NCBI GenBank assembly: GCA_963170055.1
Contig: CAUJGJ010000394.1
Span: 62,001-126,000 of the forward strand
Origin: Halisarca cf. caerulea
Lineage: Eukaryota > Porifera > Demospongiae > Chondrillida > Halisarcidae
DNA length: 64,000 nucleotides
Direction: 5' to 3'
Both the position numbers and the translations under genes were made by a program. The notes below the pieces were generated by a model that was given only the letters and a program-made list of their open reading frames with translations, was not told the origin of the DNA and searched no databases. This document shows, piece by piece, positions 27,301 through 42,200 of the stretch. The stretch's first letter is position 1. Every line of letters begins with the position of its first letter.

Positions 27301-30300
27301 CTAATACCATTGTTTGGTACTAACACCACGCACATTCCTAGTGGACACACATGGAGTTTCTGAAGTGCTGTGGGCGTTTGTGTGTAGTGTTGGATATGCT
27401 GGTGCTAATACCAATATTTTGTAATAGCACCACGCACATTCCCAATTGACACACATGAAGTTTCTAAAGTGCTGTAAGCGTAATTGTGTAGTATTCGATA
27501 TGCTGGTGCTAATACCAATATTTGGTAAGAGCACCACGCACATTCCTAGTTGACACACATGAAATTTCATAAGTACTGTGGGTGTATTTGTGTAGTGTTG
27601 GATATGCTGGTGCTAATACCAATATTTGGCACTAGCACCACGCACATTCCAAATGGACGCACATGAAGTTTCTGAAGTGCTGTGGGCATATATGTGTGGA
27701 GTTGGATATGCTGGTGCTAATACAAAAAATTTGGCACTAGCACCACGCTCATTCACAGTGGACGCACATGAAGTTTCTGAAGTGCTGTGGGCGTATTTGT
27801 GTAGTGTTGGATATGCTGGTGCTAATACCAATATTTGGCACTAGCACCACGCACATTCCCAGTGGACACACATGAAGTTTCTGTAGGACGGTGAGCGTAT
27901 TTGTGTAGTGTTGGATATGCTGGTGCTAATACCAATATTTGGCAATAGCACCACGCACATTCCCAGTGGACACACATGAAGTTTCTGAAGTTCTGTGTGC
28001 ATATTTGTGTAGTGTTGGATATGCTGGTGCTAATACCAATATTTGGCACTAGCACCACGCACATTCCAAATGGACACACATGAAGTTTCTTAAGTGCTGT
28101 AGGCGTATTTGTGTAGTGTTGGATATGCTGGTGCTAATACCAATATTTGGCACTAGCACCACGCTCATTCACAGTGGACGCACATGAAGTTTCTGAAGTG
28201 CTGTGGGCGTATTTGTGTAGTGTTGGATATGTTGGTGCTAATACCAATATTTGGCACTAGCACCACGCACATTCCCAGTGGACACACATGAAGTTTCTGA
28301 AGGACGGTGAGCGTATTTGTGTAGTGTTGGATATGCTGGTGCTAATACCAATATTTGGCACTAGCACCACGCACATTCCCAGTGGACACACATGAAGTTT
28401 CTTAACTGCTGTGGGCGTATTTGTGTAGTGTTGGATATGCTGGTGCTAATAGCAATATTTGGTACTAGCACCACGCACATTCCCAGTGGACACAAGTGAA
28501 GTTTCTGAAGTGCTGTGGGCGTATGTGTGTAGTGTTGGATATACTGGTGCTAATACCATTGTTTGGTACTAACACCACGCACATTCCTAGTGGACACACA
28601 TGAAGTTTCTGAAGTGCTGTGGGCGTTTGTGTGTAGTGTTGGATATGCTGGTGGTAATACCAATATTTTGTAATAGCACCACGCACATTCCCAATTGACA
28701 CACATAAAGTTTCTAAAGTGCTGTAAGCGTATTTGTGTAGTGTTGGATATGCTGGTGCTAATACCAATATTTGGCACTAGCACCACGCACATTCCCAGTG
28801 GACACACATGAAGTTTCTGTAGGACGGTGAGCGTATTTGTGTAGTGTTGGATATGCTGGTGCTAATACCAATATTTGGCACTAGCACCACGCACATTCCA
28901 AATGGACACACATGAAGTTTCTTAAGTGCTGTAGGCGTATTTGTGTAGTGTTGGATATGCTGGTGCTAATACCAATATTTGGCACTAGCACCACGCTCAT
29001 TCACAGTGGACGCACATGAAGTTTCTGAAGTGCTGTGGGCGTATTTGTGTAGTGTTGGATATGTTGGTGCTAATACCAATATTTGGCACTAGCACCACGC
29101 ACATTCCCAGTGGACACACATGAAGTTTCTGAAGGACGGTGAGCGTATTTGTGTAGTGTTGGATATGCTGGTGCTAATACCAATATTTGGCACTAGCACC
29201 ACGCACATTCCAAATGGACACACATGAAGTTTCTTAAGTGCTGTAGGCGTATTTGTGTAGTGTTGGATATGCTGGTGCTAATACCAATATTTGGCACTAG
29301 CACCACGCTCATTCACAGTGGACGCACATGAAGTTTCTGAAGTGCTGTGGGCGTATTTGTGTAGTGTTGGATATGTTGGTGCTAATACCAATATTTGGCA
29401 CTAGCACCACGCACATTCCCAGTGGACACACATGAAGTTTCTGAAGGACGGTGAGCGTATTTGTGTAGTGTTGGATATGCTGGTGCTAATACCAATATTT
29501 GGCACTAGCACCACGCACATTCCCAGTGGACACACATGAAGTTTCTTAACTGCTGTGGGCGTATTTGTGTAGTGTTGGATATGCTGGTGCTAATAGCAAT
29601 ATTTGGTACTAGCACCACGCACATTCCCAGTGGACACAAGTGAAGTTTCTGAAGTGCTGTGGGCGTATGTGTGTAGTGTTGGATATACTGGTGCTAATAC
29701 CATTGTTTGGTACTAACACCACGCACATTCCTAGTGGACACACATGAAGTTTCTGAAGTGCTGTGGGCGTTTGTGTGTAGTGTTGGATATGCTGGTGGTA
29801 ATACCAATATTTTGTAATAGCACCACGCACATTCCCAATTGACACACATAAAGTTTCTAAAGTGCTGTAAGCGTATTTGTGTAGTGTTGGATATGCTGGT
29901 GCTAATACCAATATTTGGCACTAGCACCACGCACATTCCCAGTGGACACACATGAAGTTTCTGTAGGACGGTGAGCGTATTTGTGTAGTGTTGGATATGC
30001 TGGTGCTAATACCAATATTTGGCACTAGCACCACGCACATTCCAAATGGACACACATGAAGTTTCTTAAGTGCTGTAGGCGTATTTGTGTAGTGTTGGAT
30101 ATGCTGGTGCTAATACCAATATTTGGCACTAGCACCACGCTCATTCACAGTGGACGCACATGAAGTTTCTGAAGTGCTGTGGGCGTATTTGTGTAGTGTT
30201 GGATATGTTGGTGCTAATACCAATATTTGGCACTAGCACCACGCACATTCCCAGTGGACACACATGAAGTTTCTGAAGGACGGTGAGCGTATTTGTGTAG

Positions 30301-31565
30301 TGTTGGATATGCTGGTGCTAATACCAATATTTGGCACTAGCACCACGCACATTCCAAATGGACACACATGAAGTTTCTTAAGTGCTGTAGGCGTATTTGT
30401 GTAGTGTTGGATATGCTGGTGCTAATACCAATATTTGGCACTAGCACCACGCTCATTCACAGTGGACGCACATGAAGTTTCTGAAGTGCTGTGGGCGTAT
30501 TTGTGTAGTGTTGGATATGTTGGTGCTAATACCAATATTTGGCACTAGCACCACGCACATTCCCAGTGGACACACATGAAGTTTCTGAAGGACGGTGAGC
30601 GTATTTGTGTAGTGTTGGATATGCTGGTGCTAATACCAATATTTGGCACTAGCACCACGCACATTCCCAGTGGACACACATGAAGTTTCTTAACTGCTGT
30701 GGGCGTATTTGTGTAGTGTTGGATATGCTGGTGCTAATAGCAATATTTGGCACTAGCACCACGCTCATTCACAGTGGACGCACATGAAGTTTCTGAAGTG
30801 CTGTGGGCGTATGTGTGTAGTGTTGGATATACTGGTGCTAATACCATTGTTTGGTACTAACACCACGCACATTCCTAGTGGACACACATGAAGTTTCTGA
30901 AGTGCTGTGGGCGTTTGTGTGTAGTGTTGGATATGCTGGTGGTAATACCAATATTTTGTAATAGCACCACGCACATTCCCAATTGACACACATAAAGTTT
31001 CTAAAGTGCTGTAAGCGTATTTGTGTAGTGTTGGATATGCTGGTGCTAATACCAATATTTGGCACTAGCACCACGCACATTCCCAGTGGACACACATAAA
31101 GTTTCTGAAGTGCTGTGGGCGTATTTGTGTAGTGTTGGATATGCTGGTGCTAATACCAATATTTGGCACTAGCACCACGCACATTCCCAGTGGACACACA
31201 TGAAGTTTCTGAAGTTCTGTGTGCATATTTGTGTAGTGTTGGATATGCTGGTGCTAATACCAATATTTGGCACTAGCACCACGCACATTCCAAATGGACA
31301 CACATGAAGTTTCTTAAGTGCTGTGGGCGTATTTGTGTAGTGTTGGATATGCTGGTGCTAATACCAATATTTGGCACTAGCACCACGCTCATTCACAGTG
31401 GACGCACATGAAGTTTCTGAAGTGCTGTGGGCGTATTTGTGTAGTGTTGGATATGTTGGTGTTAATACCAATATTTGGCACTAGCACCACGCACATTCCC
31501 AGTGGACACACATGAAGTTTCTGAAGGACGGTGAGCGTATTTGTGTAGTGTTGGATATACTGGTG
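27301..31565. repeat. 41-monomer unit with three 11-monomer subunits
   Basis: The span starts and ends at equivalent ACCATTGTTTGG monomers (4,265 bp apart). Inside it, an 11-monomer subunit of 1,144 bp is present three times: the monomer pair with GTGGTAATACC and TTTTGTAATAGC occurs near 28,650, 29,794 and 30,938. The third subunit is patched: near 30,745-30,790 it has CACGCTCATTCACAG where the others have TACTAGCACC followed by ACACAAGTG. Equivalent unit at 33,003-36,123 has only two subunits. Confidence 0.85.
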
Positions 31566-33022
31566 CTAATACCATTGTTTGGTACTAACACCACGCACAT
31601 TCCTAGTGGACACACATGGAGTTTCTGAAGTGCTGTGGGCGTTTGTGTGTAGTGTTGGATATGCTGGTGCTAATACCAATATTTTGTAATAGCACCACGC
31701 ACATTCCCAATTGACACACATGAAGTTTCTAAAGTGCTGTAAGCGTAATTGTGTAGTATTCGATATGCTGGTGCTAATACCAATATTTGGTAAGAGCACC
31801 ACGCACATTCCTAGTTGACACACATGAAATTTCATAAGTACTGTGGGTGTATTTGTGTAGTGTTGGATATGCTGGTGCTAATAGCAATATTTGGCACTAG
31901 CACCACGCACATTCCAAATGGACGCACATGAAGTTTCTGAAGTGCTGTGGGCATATTTGTGTGGAGTTGGATATGCTGGTGCTAATACAAAAAATTTGGC
32001 ACTAGCACCACGCTCATTCACAGTGGACGCACATGAAGTTTCTGAAGTGCTGTGGGCGTATTTGTGTAGTGTTGGATATGCTGGTGCTAATACCAATATT
32101 TGGCACTAGCACCACGCACATTCCCAGTGGACACACATGAAGTTTCTGTAGGACGGTGAGCGTATTTGTGTAGTGTTGGATATGCTGGTGCTAATACGAA
32201 TATTTGGCACTAGCACCACGCACATTCCCAGTGGACACACATGAAGTTTCTGAAGTTCTGTGTGCATATTTGTGTAGTGTTGGATATGCTGGTGCTAATA
32301 CCAATATTTGGCACTAGCACCACGCACATTCCAAATGGACACACATGAAGTTTCTTAAGTGCTGTAGGCGTATTTGTGTAGTGTTGGATATGCTGGTGCA
32401 AATACCAATATTTGGCACTAGCACCACGCTCATTCACAGTGGACGCACATGAAGTTTCTGAAGTGCTGTGGGCGTATTTGTGTAGTGTTGGATATGTTGG
32501 TGCTAATACCAATATTTGGCACTAGCACCACGCACATTCCCAGTGGACACACATGAAGTTTCTGAAGGACGGTGAGCGTATTTGTGTAGTGTTGGATATG
32601 CTGGTGCTAATACCAATATTTGGCACTAGCACCACGCACATTCCCAGTGGACACACATGAAGTTTCTTAACTGCTGTGGGCGTATTTGTGTAGTGTTGGA
32701 TATGCTGGTGCTAATACCAATATTTGGCACTAGCACCACGCACATTCCAAATGGACACACATGAAGTTTCTTAAGTGCTGTAGGCGTATTTGTGTAGTGT
32801 TGGATATGCTGGTGCTAATACCAATATTTGGCACTAGCACCACGCTCATTCACAGTGGACGCACATGAAGTTTCTGAAGTGCTGTGGGCGTATTTGTGTA
32901 GTGTTGGATATGTTGGTGCTAATACCAATATTTGGCACTAGCACCACGCACATTCCCAGTGGACACACATGAAGTTTCTGAAGGACGGTGAGCGTATTTG
33001 TGTAGTGTTGGATATACTGGTG
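31566..33022. repeat. 14-monomer unit (1,457 bp) inside the nested block
   Basis: This unit repeats the 23,346-24,802 arrangement: ACCATTGTTTGG monomers, the 105-bp TAATACAAAAAATTTGG monomer at 31,984, then a TAATACGAATATTTGG monomer near 32,192. It carries GGGCATATTTGTGTGG, and so belongs to the first of the two alternating versions. A private change, GGTGCAAATACC near 32,396, removes one minus-strand stop codon. Confidence 0.82.
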
Positions 33023-36000
33023 CTAATACCATTGTTTGGTACTAACACCACGCACATTCCTAGTGGACACACATGGAGTTTCTGAAGTGCTGTGGGCGTT
33101 TGTGTGTAGTGTTGGATATGCTGGTGCTAATACCAATATTTTGTAATAGCACCACGCACATTCCCAATTGACACACATGAAGTTTCTAAAGTGCTGTAAG
33201 CGTAATTGTGTAGTATTCGATATGCTGGTGCTAATACCAATATTTGGTAAGAGCACCACGCACATTCCTAGTTGACACACATGAAATTTCATAAGTACTG
33301 TGGGTGTATTTGTGTAGTGTTGGATATGCTGGTGCTAATACCAATATTTGGCACTAGCACCACGCACATTCCAAATGGACGCACATGAAGTTTCTGAAGT
33401 GCTGTGGGCATATATGTGTGGAGTTGGATATGCTGGTGCTAATACAAAAAATTTGGCACTAGCACCACGCTCATTCACAGTGGACGCACATGAAGTTTCT
33501 GAAGTGCTGTGGGCGTATTTGTGTAGTGTTGGATATGCTGGTGCTAATACCAATATTTGGCACTAGCACCACGCACATTCCCAGTGGACACACATGAAGT
33601 TTCTGTAGGACGGTGAGCGTATTTGTGTAGTGTTGGATATGCTGGTGCTAATACCAATATTTGGCAATAGCACCACGCACATTCCCAGTGGACACACATG
33701 AAGTTTCTGAAGTTCTGTGTGCATATTTGTGTAGTGTTGGATATGCTGGTGCTAATACCAATATTTGGCACTAGCACCACGCACATTCCAAATGGACACA
33801 CATGAAGTTTCTTAAGTGCTGTAGGCGTATTTGTGTAGTGTTGGATATGCTGGTGCTAATACCAATATTTGGCACTAGCACCACGCTCATTCACAGTGGA
33901 CGCACATGAAGTTTCTGAAGTGCTGTGGGCGTATTTGTGTAGTGTTGGATATGTTGGTGCTAATACCAATATTTGGCACTAGCACCACGCACATTCCCAG
34001 TGGACACACATGAAGTTTCTGAAGGACGGTGAGCGTATTTGTGTAGTGTTGGATATGCTGGTGCTAATACCAATATTTGGCACTAGCACCACGCACATTC
34101 CCAGTGGACACACATGAAGTTTCTTAAGTGCTGTGGGCGTATTTGTGTAGTGTTGGATATGCTGGTGCTAATAGCAATATTTGGTACTAGCACCACGCAC
34201 ATTCCCAGTGGACACAAGTGAAGTTTCTGAAGTGCTGTGGGCGTATGTGTGTAGTGTTGGATATACTGGTGCTAATACCATTGTTTGGTACTAACACCAC
34301 GCACATTCCTAGTGGACACACATGAAGTTTCTGAAGTGCTGTGGGCGTTTGTGTGTAGTGTTGGATATGCTGGTGGTAATACCAATATTTTGTAATAGCA
34401 CCACGCACATTCCCAATTGACACACATAAAGTTTCTAAAGTGCTGTAAGCGTATTTGTGTAGTGTTGGATATGCTGGTGCTAATACCAATATTTGGCACT
34501 AGCACCACGCACATTCCCAGTGGACACACATGAAGTTTCTGTAGGACGGTGAGCGTATTTGTGTAGTGTTGGATATGCTGGTGCTAATACCAATATTTGG
34601 CACTAGCACCACGCACATTCCAAATGGACACACATGAAGTTTCTTAAGTGCTGTAGGCGTATTTGTGTAGTGTTGGATATGCTGGTGCTAATACCAATAT
34701 TTGGCACTAGCACCACGCTCATTCACAGTGGACGCACATGAAGTTTCTGAAGTGCTGTGGGCGTATTTGTGTAGTGTTGGATATGTTGGTGCTAATACCA
34801 ATATTTGGCACTAGCACCACGCACATTCCCAGTGGACACACATGAAGTTTCTGAAGGACGGTGAGCGTATTTGTGTAGTGTTGGATATGCTGGTGCTAAT
34901 ACCAATATTTGGCACTAGCACCACGCACATTCCAAATGGACACACATGAAGTTTCTTAAGTGCTGTAGGCGTATTTGTGTAGTGTTGGATATGCTGGTGC
35001 TAATACCAATATTTGGCACTAGCACCACGCTCATTCACAGTGGACGCACATGAAGTTTCTGAAGTGCTGTGGGCGTATTTGTGTAGTGTTGGATATGTTG
35101 GTGCTAATACCAATATTTGGCACTAGCACCACGCACATTCCCAGTGGACACACATGAAGTTTCTGAAGGACGGTGAGCGTATTTGTGTAGTGTTGGATAT
35201 GCTGGTGCTAATACCAATATTTGGCACCAGCACCACGCACATTCCCAGTGGACACACATGAAGTTTCTTAACTGCTGTGGGCGTATTTGTGTAGTGTTGG
35301 ATATGCTGGTGCTAATAGCAATATTTGGTACTAGCACCACGCACATTCCCAGTGGACACAAGTGAAGTTTCTGAAGTGCTGTGGGCGTATGTGTGTAGTG
35401 TTGGATATACTGGTGCTAATACCATTGTTTGGTACTAACACCACGCACATTCCTAGTGGACACACATGAAGTTTCTGAAGTGCTGTGGGCGTTTGTGTGT
35501 AGTGTTGGATATGCTGGTGGTAATACCAATATTTTGTAATAGCACCACGCACATTCCCAATTGACACACATAAAGTTTCTAAAGTGCTGTAAGCGTATTT
35601 GTGTAGTGTTGGATATGCTGGTGCTAATACCAATATTTGGCACTAGCACCACGCACATTCCCAGTGGACACACATAAAGTTTCTGAAGTGCTGTGGGCGT
35701 ATTTGTGTAGTGTTGGATATGCTGGTGCTAATACCAATATTTGGCACTAGCACCACGCACATTCCCAGTGGACACACATGAAGTTTCTGAAGTTCTGTGT
35801 GCATATTTGTGTAGTGTTGGATATGCTGGTGCTAATACCAATATTTGGCACTAGCACCACGCACATTCCAAATGGACACACATGAAGTTTCTTAAGTGCT
35901 GTGGGCGTATTTGTGTAGTGTTGGATATGCTGGTGCTAATACCAATATTTGGCACTAGCACCACGCTCATTCACAGTGGACGCACATGAAGTTTCTGAAG

Positions 36001-36123
36001 TGCTGTGGGCGTATTTGTGTAGTGTTGGATATGTTGGTGCTAATACCAATATTTGGCACTAGCACCACGCACATTCCCAGTGGACACACATGAAGTTTCT
36101 GAAGGACGGTGAGCGTATTTGTG
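33003..36123. repeat. 30-monomer higher-order unit, copy 1 (3,121 bp)
   Basis: Tandem with a near-identical unit at 36,124. It matches the first part of 27,301-31,565 at an offset of 5,722 bp, but with two rather than three 11-monomer subunits (near 34,187 and 35,331, 1,144 bp apart). Private differences from copy 2 are few: TTCTTAAGTGCTG near 34,121 against TTCTTAACTGCTG near 37,242, and TTTGGCACCAGC near 35,221 against TTTGGCACTAGC near 38,342. The 105-bp monomer is at 33,440. Confidence 0.88.
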
Positions 36124-39100
36124 TAGTGTTGGATATACTGGTGCTAATACCATTGTTTGGTACTAACACCACGCACATTCCTAGTGGACACACATGGAGT
36201 TTCTGAAGTGCTGTGGGCGTTTGTGTGTAGTGTTGGATATGCTGGTGCTAATACCAATATTTTGTAATAGCACCACGCACATTCCCAATTGACACACATG
36301 AAGTTTCTAAAGTGCTGTAAGCGTAATTGTGTAGTATTCGATATGCTGGTGCTAATACCAATATTTGGTAAGAGCACCACGCACATTCCTAGTTGACACA
36401 CATGAAATTTCATAAGTACTGTGGGTGTATTTGTGTAGTGTTGGATATGCTGGTGCTAATACCAATATTTGGCACTAGCACCACGCACATTCCAAATGGA
36501 CGCACATGAAGTTTCTGAAGTGCTGTGGGCATATATGTGTGGAGTTGGATATGCTGGTGCTAATACAAAAAATTTGGCACTAGCACCACGCTCATTCACA
36601 GTGGACGCACATGAAGTTTCTGAAGTGCTGTGGGCGTATTTGTGTAGTGTTGGATATGCTGGTGCTAATACCAATATTTGGCACTAGCACCACGCACATT
36701 CCCAGTGGACACACATGAAGTTTCTGTAGGACGGTGAGCGTATTTGTGTAGTGTTGGATATGCTGGTGCTAATACCAATATTTGGCAATAGCACCACGCA
36801 CATTCCCAGTGGACACACATGAAGTTTCTGAAGTTCTGTGTGCATATTTGTGTAGTGTTGGATATGCTGGTGCTAATACCAATATTTGGCACTAGCACCA
36901 CGCACATTCCAAATGGACACACATGAAGTTTCTTAAGTGCTGTAGGCGTATTTGTGTAGTGTTGGATATGCTGGTGCTAATACCAATATTTGGCACTAGC
37001 ACCACGCTCATTCACAGTGGACGCACATGAAGTTTCTGAAGTGCTGTGGGCGTATTTGTGTAGTGTTGGATATGTTGGTGCTAATACCAATATTTGGCAC
37101 TAGCACCACGCACATTCCCAGTGGACACACATGAAGTTTCTGAAGGACGGTGAGCGTATTTGTGTAGTGTTGGATATGCTGGTGCTAATACCAATATTTG
37201 GCACTAGCACCACGCACATTCCCAGTGGACACACATGAAGTTTCTTAACTGCTGTGGGCGTATTTGTGTAGTGTTGGATATGCTGGTGCTAATAGCAATA
37301 TTTGGTACTAGCACCACGCACATTCCCAGTGGACACAAGTGAAGTTTCTGAAGTGCTGTGGGCGTATGTGTGTAGTGTTGGATATACTGGTGCTAATACC
37401 ATTGTTTGGTACTAACACCACGCACATTCCTAGTGGACACACATGAAGTTTCTGAAGTGCTGTGGGCGTTTGTGTGTAGTGTTGGATATGCTGGTGGTAA
37501 TACCAATATTTTGTAATAGCACCACGCACATTCCCAATTGACACACATAAAGTTTCTAAAGTGCTGTAAGCGTATTTGTGTAGTGTTGGATATGCTGGTG
37601 CTAATACCAATATTTGGCACTAGCACCACGCACATTCCCAGTGGACACACATGAAGTTTCTGTAGGACGGTGAGCGTATTTGTGTAGTGTTGGATATGCT
37701 GGTGCTAATACCAATATTTGGCACTAGCACCACGCACATTCCAAATGGACACACATGAAGTTTCTTAAGTGCTGTAGGCGTATTTGTGTAGTGTTGGATA
37801 TGCTGGTGCTAATACCAATATTTGGCACTAGCACCACGCTCATTCACAGTGGACGCACATGAAGTTTCTGAAGTGCTGTGGGCGTATTTGTGTAGTGTTG
37901 GATATGTTGGTGCTAATACCAATATTTGGCACTAGCACCACGCACATTCCCAGTGGACACACATGAAGTTTCTGAAGGACGGTGAGCGTATTTGTGTAGT
38001 GTTGGATATGCTGGTGCTAATACCAATATTTGGCACTAGCACCACGCACATTCCAAATGGACACACATGAAGTTTCTTAAGTGCTGTAGGCGTATTTGTG
38101 TAGTGTTGGATATGCTGGTGCTAATACCAATATTTGGCACTAGCACCACGCTCATTCACAGTGGACGCACATGAAGTTTCTGAAGTGCTGTGGGCGTATT
38201 TGTGTAGTGTTGGATATGTTGGTGCTAATACCAATATTTGGCACAAGCACCACGCACATTCCCAGTGGACACACATGAAGTTTCTGAAGGACGGTGAGCG
38301 TATTTGTGTAGTGTTGGATATGCTGGTGCTAATACCAATATTTGGCACTAGCACCACGCACATTCCCAGTGGACACACATGAAGTTTCTTAACTGCTGTG
38401 GGCGTATTTGTGTAGTGTTGGATATGCTGGTGCTAATAGCAATATTTGGTACTAGCACCACGCACATTCCCAGTGGACACAAGTGAAGTTTCTGAAGTGC
38501 TGTGGGCGTATGTGTGTAGTGTTGGATATACTGGTGCTAATACCATTGTTTGGTACTAACACCACGCACATTCCTAGTGGACACACATGAAGTTTCTGAA
38601 GTGCTGTGGGCGTTTGTGTGTAGTGTTGGATATGCTGGTGGTAATACCAATATTTTGTAATAGCACCACGCACATTCCCAATTGACACACATAAAGTTTC
38701 TAAAGTGCTGTAAGCGTATTTGTGTAGTGTTGGATATGCTGGTGCTAATACCAATATTTGGCACTAGCACCACGCACATTCCCAGTGGACACACATAAAG
38801 TTTCTGAAGTGCTGTGGGCGTATTTGTGTAGTGTTGGATATGCTGGTGCTAATACCAATATTTGGCACTAGCACCACGCACATTCCCAGTGGACACACAT
38901 GAAGTTTCTGAAGTTCTGTGTGCATATTTGTGTAGTGTTGGATATGCTGGTGCTAATACCAATATTTGGCACTAGCACCACGCACATTCCAAATGGACAC
39001 ACATGAAGTTTCTTAAGTGCTGTGGGCGTATTTGTGTAGTGTTGGATATGCTGGTGCTAATACCAATATTTGGCACTAGCACCACGCTCATTCACAGTGG

Positions 39101-39244
39101 ACGCACATGAAGTTTCTGAAGTGCTGTGGGCGTATTTGTGTAGTGTTGGATATGTTGGTGCTAATACCAATATTTGGCACTAGCACCACGCACATTCCCA
39201 GTGGACACACATGAAGTTTCTGAAGGACGGTGAGCGTATTTGTG
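36124..39244. repeat. 30-monomer higher-order unit, copy 2 (3,121 bp)
   Basis: Follows copy 1 at exact offsets of 3,121 bp: ACCATTGTTTGG monomer at 36,150, 105-bp monomer at 36,561, 11-monomer subunits near 37,308 and 38,452. Matching ends near 39,250, where GATATGCTGG replaces GATATACTGG. A private change TTTGGCACAAGC lies near 38,239. Very few substitutions over 3 kb imply a recent duplication or strong homogenisation. A collapsed or over-expanded assembly cannot be excluded at this identity. Confidence 0.87.
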
Positions 39245-42200
39245 TAGTGTTGGATATGCTGGTGCTAATACCAATATTTGGCACTAGCACCACGCACATT
39301 CCCAGTGGACACACATGAAGTTTCTGAAGTGCTGTGGGCGTATTTGTGTAGTGTTGGATATGCTGGTGCTAATAGCAATGTTTGGTACTAGCACCACGCA
39401 CATTCCCAGTGGACACAAGTGAAGTTTCTGAAGTGCTGTGGGCGTATGTGTGTAGTGTTGGATATACTGGTGCTAATACCATTGTTTGGTACTAACACCA
39501 CGCACATTCCTAGTGGACACACATGAAGTTTCTGAAGTGCTGTGGGCGTTTGTGTGTAGTGTTGGATATGCTGGTGGTAATACCAATATTTTGTAATAGC
39601 ACCACGCACATTCCCAATTGACACACATTAAGTTTCTAAAGTGCTGTAAGCGTATTTGTGTAGTGTTGGATATGCTATTGCTAATACCAATATTTGGTAA
39701 TAGCACCACGCACATTCCTAGTTGAACACATGAAATTTCATAAGTACTGTGGGTGTATTTGTGTAGTGTTGGATATGCTGGTGCTAATACCAATATTTGG
39801 CACTAGCACCACGCACATTCCAAATGGACGCACATGAAGTTTCTGAAGTGTTGTGGGCGTATTTGTGTAGTGTTGGATATGCTGGTGCTAATACCAATAT
39901 TTGGCACTAGCACCACGCTCATTCACAGTGGACGCACATGAAGTTTCTGAAGTGCTGTGGGCGTATTTGTGTAGTGTTGGATATGTTGGTGCTAATACCA
40001 ATATTTGGCACTAGCACCACGCACATTCCCAGTGGACACACATGAAGTTTCTGAAGGACGGTGAGCGTATTTGTGTAGTGTTGGATATGCTGGTGCTAAT
40101 ACCAATATTTGGCACTAGCACCACGCACATTCCCAGTGGACACACATGAAGTTTCTGAAGTGTTGTGGGCGTATTTGGGAGGTTATGGATAAGCTGGTGC
40201 TAATACCAATATTTGGTAATAGCACCACGCACATTCCTAGTTGACACACATGAAATTTCATAAGTACTGTGGGTTTATTTGTGTAGTGTAGGATATGCTG
40301 GTGCTAATACCAATATTTGGCACTAGCACCACGCACATTCCAAATGGACGCACATGAAGTTTCTGAAGTGCTGTGGGCGTATTTGTGTAGAGTTGGATAT
40401 GCTGGTGCTAATACCAATATTTGGCACTAGCACCACGCTCATTCACAGTGGACGCACATGAAGTTTCTGAAGTGCTGTGGGCGTATTTGTGTAGTGTTGG
40501 ATAAGCTGGTGCTAATAGCAATATTTGGCACTAGCACCACGCACATTCCCAGTGGACACACATGAAGTTTCTGAAGGACGGTGAGCGTATTTGTGTAGTG
40601 TTGGATATGCTGGTGCTAATACCAATATTTGACACTAGCACCACGCTCATTCACAGTGGACACACATGAAGTTTCTGAAGTGCTGTGGGCGTATTTGTGT
40701 AGTGTTGGATATGCTGGTGCTAATAGAAATATTTGGTACTAGCACCACGCACATTCCCAGTGGACACAAGTGAAGTTTCTGAAGTGCTGTGGGCGTATTT
40801 GTGTAGTGTTGGATATACTGGTGCTAATACCATTGTTTGGTACTAACACCACGCACATTCCTAGTGGACACACATGAAGTTTCTGAAGTGCTGTGGGCGT
40901 TTGTGTGTAGTGTTGGATATGCTGGTGCTAATACCAATATTTTGTAATAGCACCACGCACATTCCCAATTGACACACATGAAGTTTCTCAAGTGCTGTAA
41001 GCGTATTTGTGTAGTATTGGATATGCTGGTGCTAATACCAATATTTGGTAAGAGCACCACGCACATTCCTAGTTGACACACATGAAATTTCATAAGTACT
41101 GTGGGTGTATTTGTGTAGTGTTGGATATGCTGGTGCTAATAGCAATATTTGGCACTAGCACCACGCACATTCCAAATGGACGCACATGAAGTTTCTGAAG
41201 TGCTGTGGGCATATTTGTGTGGAGTTGGATATGCTGGTGCTAATACCAAAATTTGGCACTAGCACCACGCTCATTCACAGTGGACGCACATGAAGTTTCT
41301 GAAGTGCTGTGGGCGTATTTGTGTAGTGTTGGATATGCTGGTGCTAATACCAATATTTGGCACTAGCACCACGCACATTCCCAGTGGACACACATGAAGT
41401 TTCTGTAGGACGGTGAGCGTATTTGTGTAGTGTTGGATATGCTGGTGCTAATACCAATATTTGGCACTAGCACCACGCACATTCCCAGTGGACACACATG
41501 AAGTTTCTGAAGTTCTGTGTGCATATTTGTGTAGTGTTGGATATGCTGGTGCTAATACCAATATTTGGCACTAGCACCACGCACATTCCCAGTGGACACA
41601 CATGAAGTTTCTGAAGTGCTGTGAGCGTATTTGTGTAGTGTTGGATATGCTGGTGCTAATACCATTATTTGGCACTAGCACCACGCACATTCCAAATGGA
41701 CGCACATGAAGTTTCTGAAGTGCTGTGGGCGTATTTGTGTAGTGTTGGATATGCTGGTGCTAATAGCAATATTTGGCACTAGCACCACGCACATTCCCAG
41801 TGGACACACATGACGTTTCTGAAGTGCTGTGGCGTATTTGTGTAGTGTTGGATATGCTGGTGCTAATACCAATATTTGGCACTAGCACCATGCACATCCC
41901 CAGTGGACACACATGAAGTTTCTGAAGTGTTGTGGGCGTATTTGTGAGGTTATGGACAAGCTGGTGCTAATACCAATATTTGGTAATAGCACCACGCACA
42001 TTCCTAGTTGACACACATGAAATTTCATAAGTACTGTGGGTGTATTTGTGTAGTGTTGGATATGCTGGTGCTAATAGCAATATTTGGCACTAGCACCACG
42101 CACATTCCAAATGGACGCACATGAAGTTTCTGAAGTGCTGTGGGCATATTTGTGTGGAGTTGGATATGCTGGTGCTAATACCAAAATTTGGCACTAGCAC

